The notes beneath the pieces were generated by a model, which worked only from the letters and a program-made list of their open reading frames with translations, searched no databases and had not been told where the DNA came from. The translations under genes and the position numbers were made by a program. 64,000 nt of DNA, from contig NZ_JXRR01000013.1 in NCBI RefSeq assembly GCF_000829515.1, positions 62,001-126,000 of the forward strand, in the 5' to 3' direction. Origin of the DNA: Jeotgalibacillus campisalis. Its GTDB lineage: Bacteria > Bacillota > Bacilli > Bacillales > Jeotgalibacillaceae. Shown here one piece after another: positions 35,547 through 45,280 of this stretch. Within the stretch, counting starts at the first letter, position 1. Every line of letters begins with the position of its first letter.

Positions 35547-36139
35547 TGAAAGTGAAGGGGAAAATCGTATTATTTTTGACGAACGGCGTAACAGGATTAT
35601 TTTATTTGTTATTGGTAATCATGGTTTTTTTCGTCGCCTCATCTAAAATTACCGGTGAACCGCCGCAAGTAATGGGGTATCAGCTTAAGACTGTGTTATC
35701 TGGTTCGATGGAGCCCGGCATTCAAACGGGATCGATCATTGCGGTTAAAGCTTACGGAGAGCAGGAGAAATTCAATGTAGATGACATCGTTACCTATAAA
35801 GCCAATCGCCATCAGCTAGTCACTCATAGAATAATAGAGGTGATTTCTCAAAACGATCAGGTCATGTACAGAACAAAAGGAGATGCTAATGACGGACCGG
35901 ATACTGCTCTTCTGCTGCCCCAAAATATAGTCGCTGAATACGAAGGATTTACCATCCCTTATGTGGGCTATATGATTGAGTTTTCTCAGTCGAAAAACGG
36001 AATTTTCCTGCTGTTTTTTATGCCGGGTCTTCTGCTGGTCAGTCAATCTGTATACCAAGTGGCAAGATTATTAATAGAAGAAAATAAAAAGAAACATGAA
36101 AACAGCCTTAAAGAATCACCGGCTGGAGAGTCACTATAA
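35543..36139 (+). CDS. sipW: Signal peptidase I, SipW (ER-type)
   Basis: The membrane peptidase (198 residues from GTG 35543, or 197 from ATG 35546) removes signal peptides from the TasA and TapA-type proteins. The catalytic serine lies in VLSGSMEP and the histidine in QLVTHRI, 40 residues later. Histidine instead of lysine marks the ER-type class to which SipW belongs. There is an N-terminal helix (about 10-31) and a C-terminal helix (about 150-172). It overlaps the acidic protein gene by four bases, so the two are coupled. Confidence 0.92.
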   Translation: MMKVKGKIVLFLTNGVTGLFYLLLVIMVFFVASSKITGEPPQVMGYQLKTVLSGSMEPGIQTGSIIAVKAYGEQEKFNVDDIVTYKANRHQLVTHRIIEVISQNDQVMYRTKGDANDGPDTALLLPQNIVAEYEGFTIPYVGYMIEFSQSKNGIFLLFFMPGLLLVSQSVYQVARLLIEENKKKHENSLKESPAGESL

Positions 36140-36343
36140 TCTTACCTCATAAGAATAAGATATATATACTTTTTAAGGTAAACTCCACTCTCTTTTTTAT
36201 CGTCTATTTATACATGATAATTAAGGCAGAGTAACTCACTTTATGTATAGCAAAGAAAATGGTCAAAACCTGTTTCCCAATAGCAAAAATAGACATGTTT
36301 TCACTTCCATGATCTTTTATGATGATGATAAGGAGTGAAGCAC

Positions 36344-37207
36344 ATGAACTGGATCCAGTCATTACAGGCATCAATTGATTACATTGAAACTCATCTCTTA
36401 GAAGAAATTCAAGTGGAAGAAGTGGCAAACCAGGCTTCAGTTTCACCGTTCCATTTTCAGCGTATGTTTTTAATGCTGACAGACATGTCAGTTGGAGAAT
36501 ATATACGTAAAAGAAGACTTACACTCGCAGCGCATGAGTTAGTAAGGGACGATGTTAAGATTATTGATGCCGCTTTAAAATTTGGCTACCACACTCCTGA
36601 ATCGTTTTCAAAAGCCTTTCGAAAGCAGCATGGACTTTCACCAAGAGAAGCAAAGAGCGGGAAAGGAAAGCTTAAATATTATAATCATCTGGTGATCCAG
36701 GTGATCGTGAGAGGAGAAACGCCAATGAATGTTGAGATTAGAGAAAAAGGCCCTGTTCAAATTGTTGGGTTAAAACAGGAAGTAAGTTGTGTGGATGGTA
36801 ATAACCTAGCAGAGATCCCAAAAATATGGGACAGACTCAATGAGGATGGTACGACAGAGGAACTCGCTGCTATGAATAATGGATCAATCGAAGGGGTTTT
36901 AGGTATTTGTGTGGATAAAAGCAAAGTGAAGCCTGATACGATGGATTATTGGGTTGCAGCCACATATGAAGGGAACCATGATGGGCGTTTTGAAACAATG
37001 GAGCTGCCTGCTTCTAATTGGGCGGTGTTTGAAGTAAAAGGAGCGATGCCGCATGCGATTCAACACATGTGGAATCGCATCTACACAGAATGGTTTCCAG
37101 TCAGTAAGTATAAACATGCCGGTACACCGGATTTAGAAGTTTATTCTAATGGCGATCCCATGTCAGAAGATTACTATTCAGAAATTTGGATTCCTGTAAA
37201 AAAATAA
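36344..37207 (+). CDS. AraC-family regulator with GyrI-like effector domain
   Basis: The 287-residue regulator has an N-terminal AraC-type pair of helix-turn-helix units (about 1-105; VEEVANQASVSPFHFQRMF and ALKFGYHTPESFSKAFRK) and a C-terminal GyrI-like/SOUL-type small-molecule-binding domain (about 128-287). That is the layout of the Rob/BltR-like and YdeE group that responds to lipophilic compounds. Start at ATG 36344, preceded by AAGGAG; the frame also opens at GTG 36335. It could control the following monooxygenase gene or genes elsewhere. The target is unknown. Confidence 0.9.
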   Translation: MNWIQSLQASIDYIETHLLEEIQVEEVANQASVSPFHFQRMFLMLTDMSVGEYIRKRRLTLAAHELVRDDVKIIDAALKFGYHTPESFSKAFRKQHGLSPREAKSGKGKLKYYNHLVIQVIVRGETPMNVEIREKGPVQIVGLKQEVSCVDGNNLAEIPKIWDRLNEDGTTEELAAMNNGSIEGVLGICVDKSKVKPDTMDYWVAATYEGNHDGRFETMELPASNWAVFEVKGAMPHAIQHMWNRIYTEWFPVSKYKHAGTPDLEVYSNGDPMSEDYYSEIWIPVKK

Positions 37208-37224
37208 TTCAATAAATATAAAGC

Positions 37225-37266
37225 AGAAGCGTCTATTCGTAATGAATGGATGCTTCTTCTTTTTTA
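37225..37266 (+). terminator. Rho-independent terminator
   Basis: AGAAGCGTCTATTC pairs with GAATGGATGCTTCT (two mismatches), followed by TCTTTTTT. Confidence 0.75.
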
Positions 37267-37432
37267 TCCATCAAATGACGCATGTCGTATCTGATTAAGG
37301 GTATCGTATGGTAGATTGGTTTATAAATCAGAACGGTTTTAATGGTTGGGTCACATAAAAAGAAACTTCACAATGATCCATAAAAGGCTGGCAAATCAAA
37401 AAAACCAATGATGAACGAAAGGAGCTCGTCAT

Positions 37433-39049
37433 ATGGCAGTAATTAAAACAGATGTCTTAATTATCGGAGCAGGGCCGGCCGGGCTGATGGCTGCGAATGT
37501 CATGCAGAAAAGAGGGGTCGACTTTGTCTGCCTTGAAAAGAAAGCGGAGCGGTCGGTGCTTTCAAAAGCACTCGGCATTCAGGCCAGATCGCTTGAATTG
37601 TTTGAATTTCTGGGTGTAAACAAGCCCTTTGTGAAAAGGGGCTATCCGGGTCCTGGCGCAAAGCTTCATTTAGCAGGGAAAGCCCCATCTTATGTGGAGA
37701 TGTATCATATTGAAAGCAGGTATCCTTATCTATTAATTATTCCTCAGCATGAAATTGAAGAAATTCTTGAGGAACATTTGAATGATAGGGGAGGAGAGAT
37801 CTCCCGTGAACATGAAGTCCTTGAGGTGGATGAACAAGCTGAAGGAGTGTATGTTACCGCTCAACATCATGGCGTAAAGAAAACGTATTTGGCCCAATAC
37901 GTCCTTGCATGTGACGGAGCCCATAGTAAAGTCCGAGAGCTCCTAGATGTTGAGTTTGTGGGAGAAGATGAGGGAATTACCTTTTTCACTGGAGATGTGG
38001 AAATCCCTGAGATGAAAGAAATTCATATAAATCTTCACCTGAATGATCGCGGAGCCGCTGCTTTTTTCCCTTACAAGGATGGAACGTACCGGGTAGTCGG
38101 ATTTGACCGAACAAGACAGGATGGTCCCAGAAAAAGAGAAATGGAACTTCATGAGATGCAAAGTACTTTAGATACCATTTTGGATACATCCTATCAGGTT
38201 GAAAACCCTAAATGGCTGGCTTATTTCGGTACAGCACACAGACAGGTGCCTAATTACCGAAAAGGGCGTGTCTTTTTTGTAGGAGATGCTGCTCATATCA
38301 ACAATCCTCTCGGTGGACAGGGGATGAACATCGGTCTTGAAGATGTTGCTAATCTTTGTTGGAAAATCGATACGGTATTGAAGGGATACGCAGGCAACCC
38401 TTTCCTCGATACATATCATGAAGAAAGAGCGCCTGTAGCAAGAGAGGTCATTAGAAATACAACGATGGAGCTGAAGCTCATTCGTTTGCAAGGAATCCCA
38501 GGGAAGCTTCGCAACTGGGCAGGCAAGGCGGCTTTAACACAAAATTGGGTCCAGGCCATCTTTGCAAAAGCCTTGTCACATGTTCACAGTGATTATGATA
38601 AAACGCCGATTAATCGGTCGTTTAAAGACACTTCCTTGCCAAGAAGAGCCATCCAGGCAGGAGAACGGGTACCTGATCAGCTTTTATTTATGAACGGTAC
38701 AACGGATGAACGACTGTTTCCGCTAATTCAGAGGGTGGGTTATGTATGTTTAATATACATTGACTCCTATCAACAGGAACTGGTTGATTATGCATATGAA
38801 TTTTCTGAAAAAGCGAATGAAGTTTTTCCTAATATGATGAAGGTATTCCTTGTTGCCAGAGGCGGAACGGTTTTGACTGATCGCGATGAACTGCCGATTA
38901 TTTACGATTCCTACCGGCACCTGGATAAAAATCTCGGGATGAAAAAAGGAAGCACATTATTTATTCGCCCAGATGGACATGTTGGGTTTCATGACGGGTC
39001 TGCTGACTTGCAGCAGGTAATGGGGAAATTGAAGCGTTATTTTATATGA
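37433..39049 (+). CDS. FAD-dependent aromatic-ring monooxygenase (PheA/TfdB/MhpA type)
   Basis: The 538-residue group A flavoprotein hydroxylates phenolic compounds using NAD(P)H and O2. The FAD-binding GAGPAGL is at 12-18, the DG motif is CDGAHSKVRELL near 162-172, and the second FAD motif GDAAHINNPLGGQGMN is near 285-300. A thioredoxin-like C-terminal domain (about 400-538) matches phenol hydroxylase relatives. Start after GAAAGGAG. The two genes beyond, on the other strand, include a hydroquinone-reductase-like protein, hinting at quinone or phenol metabolism. Substrate unknown. Confidence 0.88.
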   Translation: MAVIKTDVLIIGAGPAGLMAANVMQKRGVDFVCLEKKAERSVLSKALGIQARSLELFEFLGVNKPFVKRGYPGPGAKLHLAGKAPSYVEMYHIESRYPYLLIIPQHEIEEILEEHLNDRGGEISREHEVLEVDEQAEGVYVTAQHHGVKKTYLAQYVLACDGAHSKVRELLDVEFVGEDEGITFFTGDVEIPEMKEIHINLHLNDRGAAAFFPYKDGTYRVVGFDRTRQDGPRKREMELHEMQSTLDTILDTSYQVENPKWLAYFGTAHRQVPNYRKGRVFFVGDAAHINNPLGGQGMNIGLEDVANLCWKIDTVLKGYAGNPFLDTYHEERAPVAREVIRNTTMELKLIRLQGIPGKLRNWAGKAALTQNWVQAIFAKALSHVHSDYDKTPINRSFKDTSLPRRAIQAGERVPDQLLFMNGTTDERLFPLIQRVGYVCLIYIDSYQQELVDYAYEFSEKANEVFPNMMKVFLVARGGTVLTDRDELPIIYDSYRHLDKNLGMKKGSTLFIRPDGHVGFHDGSADLQQVMGKLKRYFI

Positions 39050-39154
39050 AGCTACTTTATTTTTCCGAAAAAAAGACCGCTTCATCACGTTGGAGTCCCC
39101 GCCTTGCGCTTCAATGAACCTAAGCTTTAAAAAAGTAAAATGAAACATCAGAAA

Positions 39155-39202
39155 TAAGACTGTGACCACGAATTCTTTTCTTGTTCGTGATCACAGTCTT
39201 TA
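39155..39202. terminator. Bidirectional terminator between convergent genes
   Basis: AAGACTGTGACCACGAA pairs with TTCGTGATCACAGTCTT with an 8-base loop. T-rich sequence on the right serves the monooxygenase gene, and the other strand serves the acetyltransferase gene. Confidence 0.8.
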
Positions 39203-39259
39203 GTTTTGATTTTTCCCCCGGAATATTTTCTAAGCAGGAAAAATAGATTCTGTCAGTTC

Positions 39260-39766
39260 TTAAATACTGCGTTTGAAGGCTTTCACAATGACACCATCAT
39301 TTGCTGGTTCAAAATCGTGTTCAGGCAGACGTTCAAAGCCATGCTTTTCATATAGAGCAATGGCACTGCCCATAAATGAGCCTGTGTGAAGACCGATGGC
39401 ATTGCTTCCTCTTTCTTTTGCCAAATCGATGCATGCTTGAATGAGAGCTGAGCCGACGCCTTTTCCTCTGGCCTCAGAGGAGACGGCAAGCACACGCAGC
39501 TCTGGATAATCGAGCGCATCTGTAAAGCCTTCATAAGCATCGGTTTTGGCAGGGAAGAGAGCTACGCTTCCAACGATTTTTCCTTCTGATTCAGCTACAA
39601 GCAGATCAACTCCAGGCTGCTGGTCTGCTTCAGAGGTGATGGCTTTTTTTAGTGCCTGCCAGTGTTCTGCTGAAATTGATATTGTATGCTCACGATAGGC
39701 ATCTACACGCTGCTTTCTAATCAGCGGCACTTCTTCTTTTCTCGCTTTTCGTATGTGAATGGTCAT
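39260..39766 (-). CDS. GNAT-family N-acetyltransferase
   Basis: The 168-residue acetyl-CoA-dependent transferase has the family's V(a)GSVALF strand and the acetyl-CoA pyrophosphate loop SSEARGKGVGSALIQ (about 95-110). A C-terminal LYEKHGFERL block is typical of amine or small-molecule acetyltransferases. Substrate not inferable. Start after GGGGGGAT. It sits 13 bases downstream of the ECM4-like gene on the same strand, so the two probably form one transcript. Confidence 0.9.
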   Translation of the reverse strand: MTIHIRKARKEEVPLIRKQRVDAYREHTISISAEHWQALKKAITSEADQQPGVDLLVAESEGKIVGSVALFPAKTDAYEGFTDALDYPELRVLAVSSEARGKGVGSALIQACIDLAKERGSNAIGLHTGSFMGSAIALYEKHGFERLPEHDFEPANDGVIVKAFKRSI

Positions 39767-39779
39767 GCCAAATCCCCCC

Positions 39780-40760
39780 TTAGCTGCGAAACTTGTCCTG
39801 CTGTTTGCTTAATTGAGCACGGTTATGAGGCACTTCCCAAACTGACAAGTCCGGTCCCTTTGGTAAAATAGGTGTTTCGGTTTTGTCCGGATTGATGGTT
39901 ATAGATAAATGATAGTGCCGCTTGATGGAATCAAAATCTGTTGTATCGCCAAATCCTGGAGTCTGATAAAGATCGCGTGCGTAGCCCCATAGGTTTGTCA
40001 TTTCCCGAATCAGATTTCGGTTTGTATTGAACCCATTATAGTAAGCAGCATCAAAGCGGACGAGGGTAGTGAAAAATCTCACATCCGAATCGGTGATAAA
40101 ATCGCCATGAAGAAAACGGCGGGAAGAAAGCCGGTCTTCCATTTGATCCAAGGCATCGAAAAGCTCATCATATGCTTTTTCATAAGACTCCTGAGAATGG
40201 GCAAATCCACATTTATACACCCCGTTATTGATTGTATGGAAAATGTGCTCATTAACCTCGTCAATATCCTGGCGAAGCTCTTCTGGATACAGATCTGGGG
40301 CATTCTCTTTGTGAAATTCTTTCCATTCCACTTCAAAATACGTTGTTAAGTGGAAATAATCATTGTTGACGGCTTTTTTATCCCTGGTATCAACCATAAC
40401 TGGAACGGTTGGTCGCCCATCATAGTCAGGATCCGCGTTAAAGTAAACATCGCTGACATATTGAATCTCCAGTGCGGGATCTTGATTATTTTCATCTAAA
40501 GAAAATGCCCAGTCCACACGGCCGATTGCCGGGCGCATAGGACTTGCTGTTCCTAAGCTGATCGCACCATCTAATCCAAGGACTTTCCGTACAATAACAG
40601 CACGGTGCGCCCATGGACAGGCTGGTGACCAAAGAAGGCGGTAGCGACCGCTTTCAACGGGCAACTCGCCATCATTTGTTCCAAATGGGTTTGTGAAGCG
40701 GTTTGTTTGACGTTTAAATGATCCGTCGGAACTGATTTCTTTTGGCTGGTTTGTGGTCAC
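39780..40760 (-). CDS. Glutathionyl-hydroquinone reductase-like protein (ECM4/YqjG family)
   Basis: The 326-residue GST-fold protein of the Xi class has the catalytic motif SPACPWAHRAVIVRKVLGL (active Cys near residue 49). It also carries YVSDVYFNADPDYDGRPTVPVMVD with the cis-proline typical of thioredoxin folds, and an all-helical C-terminal domain with the GCINxGVYKCGFA-like segment (NNGVYKCGFAHSQ). Proteobacterial and yeast members reduce glutathionyl-hydroquinones. Most Bacillales lack glutathione, so bacillithiol may be the thiol used here (inference). It is first of a two-gene minus-strand unit. Confidence 0.88.
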   Translation of the reverse strand: MTTNQPKEISSDGSFKRQTNRFTNPFGTNDGELPVESGRYRLLWSPACPWAHRAVIVRKVLGLDGAISLGTASPMRPAIGRVDWAFSLDENNQDPALEIQYVSDVYFNADPDYDGRPTVPVMVDTRDKKAVNNDYFHLTTYFEVEWKEFHKENAPDLYPEELRQDIDEVNEHIFHTINNGVYKCGFAHSQESYEKAYDELFDALDQMEDRLSSRRFLHGDFITDSDVRFFTTLVRFDAAYYNGFNTNRNLIREMTNLWGYARDLYQTPGFGDTTDFDSIKRHYHLSITINPDKTETPILPKGPDLSVWEVPHNRAQLSKQQDKFRS

Positions 40761-41032
40761 TAAAGATCCCTCGTTTCAAATTGACATGAAAATCGTACTC
40801 TTTCTTTTATCGCACGTCACTCTTTTTTAGTCAAAGATTTTTAACTATTCAGAATGGTTAGATGGCTATTTCTTCTGATTTCATGCAGTTCTTGTTAATA
40901 TTAAGGTAGCTAAGGAAGTTAAATTCCATATGTGGGAATATATGATAAACTAAAGATAGTTACTTTTCTATCCATTATTCTTTAACATACTGGGCAAGAT
41001 GGTAGAAGATGAGATTGATAGGGGGGAGTTCT

Positions 41033-41569
41033 TTGAGGAAGAGATCTAACGTATGGTCGTTTGTTTTAATTCTAATTTGCATTGGTTTGGCAGCTTACTC
41101 GCTTTATTCTCATATTAACAACACTTGGTTACTAGCACCGCCGAGCTATATATTACTTTTAATGAGTATGGCAGCCTTTATTTTGGGTATTTACGGTTTT
41201 AAAGATAAAAGAAACTGGCGAACGAAAACAAGAAGCTGGCTGACAGTGGTTTTGTCGTTACTAACAGCTGCAGGTTTATTCGTTGTGGTCGTTTTTACAT
41301 ACGTGTTTTTTCATAGTGCAAATGATCACATTAGAACAGTACGTTCTCCTGATAACGGTTATACCATTGATTTTTATCGGTGGGATGCCGGAGCAGCCGG
41401 GACATTTGGGGTAAGAGGGGAACTTGATGGACCCCTTTGGTTTAAGAAAAGAATCTATTATGAAAGAAGAACAGACAACGTGGAAATAGACTGGATAAGT
41501 GACAGTGAAGTTTCCGTTAATCATCATATTCTAAATGTTAGTGAAGGAGATACATACGGGTACCAATGA
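41033..41569 (+). CDS. DUF5412-like membrane-anchored protein
   Basis: The 178-residue protein has three hydrophobic helices in the first half (about 5-22, 31-52, 67-90) and a soluble C-terminal domain with the SPDNGYTIDFYRWDAGAAGTFGVRGE block characteristic of DUF5412. Function unknown. I start at TTG 41033 because AGGGGGGAG precedes it closely; a longer ATG frame at 41009 has no ribosome binding site. Single-gene unit converging on the aldolase gene. Confidence 0.7.
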   Translation: MRKRSNVWSFVLILICIGLAAYSLYSHINNTWLLAPPSYILLLMSMAAFILGIYGFKDKRNWRTKTRSWLTVVLSLLTAAGLFVVVVFTYVFFHSANDHIRTVRSPDNGYTIDFYRWDAGAAGTFGVRGELDGPLWFKKRIYYERRTDNVEIDWISDSEVSVNHHILNVSEGDTYGYQ

Positions 41570-41593
41570 TGTCTGCAATCTTGCAGATTCGAA

Positions 41594-41629
41594 ATAAAAA
41601 GAGAGCAGGTGCATCTTTGCACCTGCTCT
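41594..41629. terminator. Terminator between convergent genes, strongest for the aldolase
   Basis: AGAGCAGGTGCA pairs with TGCACCTGCTCT around a 3-4-base loop. On the minus strand it is followed by CTTTTTAT, so it mainly ends the aldolase transcript. Confidence 0.85.
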
Positions 41630-41652
41630 TCTCTTCATGATTAGATTAGTTA

Positions 41653-42543
41653 TTAGTGTTTATTAACTGAAGCATCATAAATCGATTCAACCGCACTTTT
41701 CAATGCTTCATCAAATTCTTCTCCGGAATGATTGGCACGTAAATCAGCGGCTAGAGCTCGTGAAAAGCTGCCGATCAGGCCGTCATTTTGTTTCAGCTTC
41801 TCATTGGCTTCATCACGTGAATATCCGCCGGAAAGCGCTACGACACGAAGGACACGGGGATGCTCAATAAGCTCTTTATATGCATTGTTTTTTGTAGGAA
41901 TTGTTAGTTTAAGCATGACGTATTCATTTTCGCTTAAAGCATTTAACTGCTGAATCAATTCATCATGCAAAATATCCTCGCACTTTTCTTTTTCCCCACT
42001 GTGAATATCCACTTCAGGTTCAATAATTGGAACAAGGTCAGCTGCCATTATCTGTTTGGCCACTTCGAACTGCTGCTCTACGACTGCTTTAATGCCGCTC
42101 GGATTGGCTTCATGAATAACAGAGCGCATTTTCGTTCCAAAAATATTCCGTTCATTGGCCCGGCGCAGCGTTTCATCCAAATCGTTGATCGGCTTCATTA
42201 ATTGAACGCCGTCTTTTTGATCAGCGAGTCCTTTATCTACTTTTAAGAAAGGAACGATTCCTTTATCTGCAAGATAATCTGCGGTGTATTTTCCTTCAAT
42301 TTCTCTGTCCATTGTTTGCTCGAATAAAATAGTTCCGAGAATGTGGCTGGAATCAAATCCTGGAGAGGTGATGATACGGGTGCGCATCTCGTGCACCTGA
42401 TCAAACATTTCATCATCATTTGTGTAAGCATCTTCTAGTACACCATAAGCTGCAAGTGCTTTTGGTGTGCTTCCTCCGCTTTGATCTAATGCTGCGATAA
42501 ATCCTTTACCGTTTTTGATCTTTTCAAATTGACTGCTGTTCAT
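41653..42543 (-). CDS. fda: Class I fructose-bisphosphate aldolase
   Basis: The 296-residue Schiff-base aldolase splits or forms fructose 1,6-bisphosphate. The sequence follows the Staphylococcus Fda protein closely: [17 protein letters not shown] at the start, [11 protein letters not shown] (about 105-118), [22 protein letters not shown] with the Schiff-base lysine, LSGGYSR and the conserved end [12 protein letters not shown]. Start at ATG 42543, preceded by AAAGGAG; the frame opens further to 42582 without a site. Many Bacillales rely on the class II enzyme, so this may be an additional gluconeogenic or stress aldolase. Confidence 0.94.
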   Translation of the reverse strand: MNSSQFEKIKNGKGFIAALDQSGGSTPKALAAYGVLEDAYTNDDEMFDQVHEMRTRIITSPGFDSSHILGTILFEQTMDREIEGKYTADYLADKGIVPFLKVDKGLADQKDGVQLMKPINDLDETLRRANERNIFGTKMRSVIHEANPSGIKAVVEQQFEVAKQIMAADLVPIIEPEVDIHSGEKEKCEDILHDELIQQLNALSENEYVMLKLTIPTKNNAYKELIEHPRVLRVVALSGGYSRDEANEKLKQNDGLIGSFSRALAADLRANHSGEEFDEALKSAVESIYDASVNKH

Positions 42544-42742
42544 GTTTTCCACTCCTTTAGTTAGTGTGAAATTGACATACACTTATCTTCTTCCCTTTTT
42601 TTGGACTGTCTAACGCAATTAATCTAAATTGATTTAAACAAAGTTGATCATGCTTCTGCATACTGGCAAATCTTTTCTCTTTCGCTAAGAAGGGGGCATA
42701 GCTTATAGTTACCGTTAACTAATTATTTGCAGGAGGCAGTTT

Positions 42743-44044
42743 ATGAAAAATGAAGAAAAACAGAGTAATCCATACGCTCTTATTCCATTTGGTATTTTTA
42801 TCATTCTTTTTTTAGGCTCAGGAATACTCACAGGTGATTTTTACCAAATGCCAGTTCTCGTTGCTTTGTTTGCAGCGATATTAGTGGCATTAGGAATGAA
42901 TCGAAAAACAAAATTTCAAACCAAAGTTATGCAGCTGGCTGCAGGGGGCGGTCATCCGAATATTATCCTCATGGTAGTTATATTTCTGCTTGCCGGGGCG
43001 TTTGCTTCCGTAGCAGATGGGGCAGGATCGGTCGAGTCTACCGTTAACCTTGGTCTTTCCTTTCTTCCGCCCAATTTACTGATTGTAGGGCTGTTTGTCA
43101 TTGGATGTTTTATATCAATTTCAATGGGAACATCGACTGGAACGATTGTCGCGCTTGCTCCAATCGGTCTTGGTATTGCTCAACAGACCGATATTGGCGT
43201 CGCGTTGGCAATGGGAGCAATAGTTAGCGGAGCGATGTTCGGAGACAATCTGTCGTTTATTTCCGACACAACCATTGCAGCGGTCAGGACGCAAGGAACT
43301 GAAATGAAAGACAAGTTCAAAGCGAACTTTTTCATTGTCTTGCCAGCGGCGGTCATCACTGCAGTCATTTTCGCATTTATGACTTCTGGGGCAAGTGCAA
43401 ACGTAAATGCGTCTGCACCTTATACAATCATTCAGGTTTTACCTTATTTAGGTGTGCTGATCTTTGCTCTTGCAGGAGCAAATGTACTGCTGGTATTGAT
43501 GGGCGGGACCGTTTTTGCCGGGATGGTAGGACTTTTCCTTGGCAACTTCGGATTCGCTGAGTACATCACTCTCATTGGGACAGGATTCACCAACATGCAG
43601 GAACTTGCCATGATTGCGATTTTATTAGGCGGGCTTGTTGAATTAATTAAACAAAATGGCGGAATTGAATCCTTGCTGCAAGCAGTGACAAAACGGATTA
43701 AGACGAAAAAGGGAGGAGAAGCAGGCATCGCCGGTCTTGTAGGTGCTGTAAATTTTGCTACTGCAAATAATACAATTTCAATTATCACAGCCGGTCCTTT
43801 AGCCAAGCAGATTTCTGAAACTTACGCGATCGATAATCGCCGGTCAGCAAGTCTTCTTGATATTTTTTCAAGCTCTGTTCAGGGAATCATCCCATACGGA
43901 GCCCAGCTTCTTGCTGTAGCGGGGGTAGCAGGCATTTCTCCCGTTGCGATCGTGCCTTTTTGCATTTATCCTATCTTACTGACTGTCAGCGGAATGTTGG
44001 CTATTATTTTTCAATTTCCACGCAATGCAGTAAATAGAGAGTAG
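42743..44044 (+). CDS. Na+/H+ antiporter, NhaC family
   Basis: The 433-residue membrane protein has about eleven helices. Typical family segments are SMGTSTGTIVALAPIG (about 132-148), GAMFGDNLSFISDTTIAAVRTQGTEMKDKF (about 163-192) and the second-half repeat ANNTISIITAGPLA. It exchanges sodium (or organic substrates in some relatives, such as malate/lactate antiporters) for protons. Start after GCAGGAGG. Monocistronic, closed by a terminator. Confidence 0.9.
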   Translation: MKNEEKQSNPYALIPFGIFIILFLGSGILTGDFYQMPVLVALFAAILVALGMNRKTKFQTKVMQLAAGGGHPNIILMVVIFLLAGAFASVADGAGSVESTVNLGLSFLPPNLLIVGLFVIGCFISISMGTSTGTIVALAPIGLGIAQQTDIGVALAMGAIVSGAMFGDNLSFISDTTIAAVRTQGTEMKDKFKANFFIVLPAAVITAVIFAFMTSGASANVNASAPYTIIQVLPYLGVLIFALAGANVLLVLMGGTVFAGMVGLFLGNFGFAEYITLIGTGFTNMQELAMIAILLGGLVELIKQNGGIESLLQAVTKRIKTKKGGEAGIAGLVGAVNFATANNTISIITAGPLAKQISETYAIDNRRSASLLDIFSSSVQGIIPYGAQLLAVAGVAGISPVAIVPFCIYPILLTVSGMLAIIFQFPRNAVNRE

Positions 44045-44130
44045 AGCAGTGTCTAGTAAAAAAGGATAGTGAGTTTCGTTCACTTCAAGATTTACTACTA
44101 TATTTGAGGATGAAAGAGTGTAGAGGATAA

Positions 44131-44186
44131 AAAGATCGTTCTTATACAGCCATAATCTCACCTGGGCTGCCTAAGCGATCTTTCTT
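44131..44186 (+). terminator. Rho-independent terminator after the antiporter
   Basis: AAAGATCG...TTA...CAGCC pairs with GGCTG...TAAG...CGATCTTT (bulged long stem), followed by CTTTCC. Confidence 0.65.
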
Positions 44187-44618
44187 TCCTCTCTGTTTGC
44201 CTCATTGGTTGAACAGGTTCTCTGAAAGATTAGCAGCGGGTGCTCTAAATAAGTTAAAGTGTTTCATTTGAGTTAAATCATAGTGCGTTATCAGCTGCAT
44301 GGCTTAAACGAGTCAAGATAAGTCGTTTTATTTACTAGAGTGAAGTGATTCAACCTATTAACATATTGTCATTTTTAGGCGTAATCGTGCTTTTCTTAAA
44401 GAATAGGGGGCAAAATAGCTCTATAATCGAGTTATTTCTTTGTTTAGTAAAGAAATTTGAAGAATTTCATGAAAGAAAAAGAGTATTTGATAGAGCCTGT
44501 AATAAAAATGGGTGATAATTGTAGTAATTTGTAATATAAGTGAAATACACCTGATATTCGGTTGTAACGTAATAAGTTTATACTAGGTTTACAATCTAGC
44601 AATCGGGGGTATACTATC
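44187..44618. other. AT-rich spacer before the cell-wall hydrolase gene
   Basis: About 430 bases with no credible gene. The last 100 bases hold promoter-like AT-rich sequence (TTGTAA, 18 bases, GATATT near 44528-44557). No repeat or structured RNA noted. Confidence 0.35.
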
Positions 44619-45272
44619 TTGTTAAAAAGAATAATGGCATGTTTATTAATTTTTGCTTTGGTAGCCGCTGTCGCACCGTCATTTGATCAAGCATCTGCTT
44701 CTAGTAAGACCTACTACGTTAACATAGATTCTGGAAGTTTAAACTTTAGAAAAGCCGCTTCTACTTCTTCTGCCATCATCGGTAAGTTTGTAAAAGGTGA
44801 TACTGTTTCAGTTCATTCACAATCTAAGGGCTGGTCAAAAATCACAGCTAAAGGCAAAACAGGTTATGTAAGTTCACAATACATATCGATTAAAAAGACT
44901 TCAACAAGCTTAAACTATAAAACAAAAGCCATCTCTGCTGCAAAGAGTCAATTAGGTGTGAAGTATTTATGGGGAGGAATGAGCTCAAAAGGATTTGACT
45001 GCTCGGGTCTCGTAAACTATGCATTTGCAAAAGCAGGGAAATCTCTTCCGCGTACTTCTGCTGAAATGTACAAAAAGGGAACAAAAGTTTCTTCACTAAA
45101 ACCTGGAGACTTAATGTTTTACGCTACAGGCGGGGGAAGTAAAGTTACACACGTTTCCATCTATATAGGCAACGGTGAAATGATTCACTCTGCTTCAAAT
45201 AAAGGTGTATCCATCGCAAGCATCAATAACTCTTATTGGAAACAAAGATATATTGGGGCTAAGCGATTATAA
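44619..45272 (+). CDS. Secreted SH3b-NlpC/P60 cell-wall endopeptidase
   Basis: The 217-residue exported hydrolase has a signal peptide (about 1-28, cleavage after ASA), one bacterial SH3 domain (about 30-90; SLNFRKAASTSS) that binds wall peptides, and an NlpC/P60 catalytic domain (about 103-217). The domain carries Cys in GFDCSGLVNYAF, His in KVTHVSIYIG and the third polar residue (His) in GEMIHSAS. It cuts gamma-D-Glu-diamino acid bonds in peptidoglycan stem peptides. TTG start after GGGGGT. Followed by a terminator. Confidence 0.92.
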   Translation: MLKRIMACLLIFALVAAVAPSFDQASASSKTYYVNIDSGSLNFRKAASTSSAIIGKFVKGDTVSVHSQSKGWSKITAKGKTGYVSSQYISIKKTSTSLNYKTKAISAAKSQLGVKYLWGGMSSKGFDCSGLVNYAFAKAGKSLPRTSAEMYKKGTKVSSLKPGDLMFYATGGGSKVTHVSIYIGNGEMIHSASNKGVSIASINNSYWKQRYIGAKRL

Positions 45273-45280
45273 TGAGGTGA

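Noticed and set aside
40773-40794. TTGACATGAAAAT, similar to the glycan-locus motif, upstream of the ECM4-like gene
   Set aside because: It lacks the CNYTAA part, points away from the gene and has no -10-like hexamer at the 44-nt distance, so I treat it as chance.
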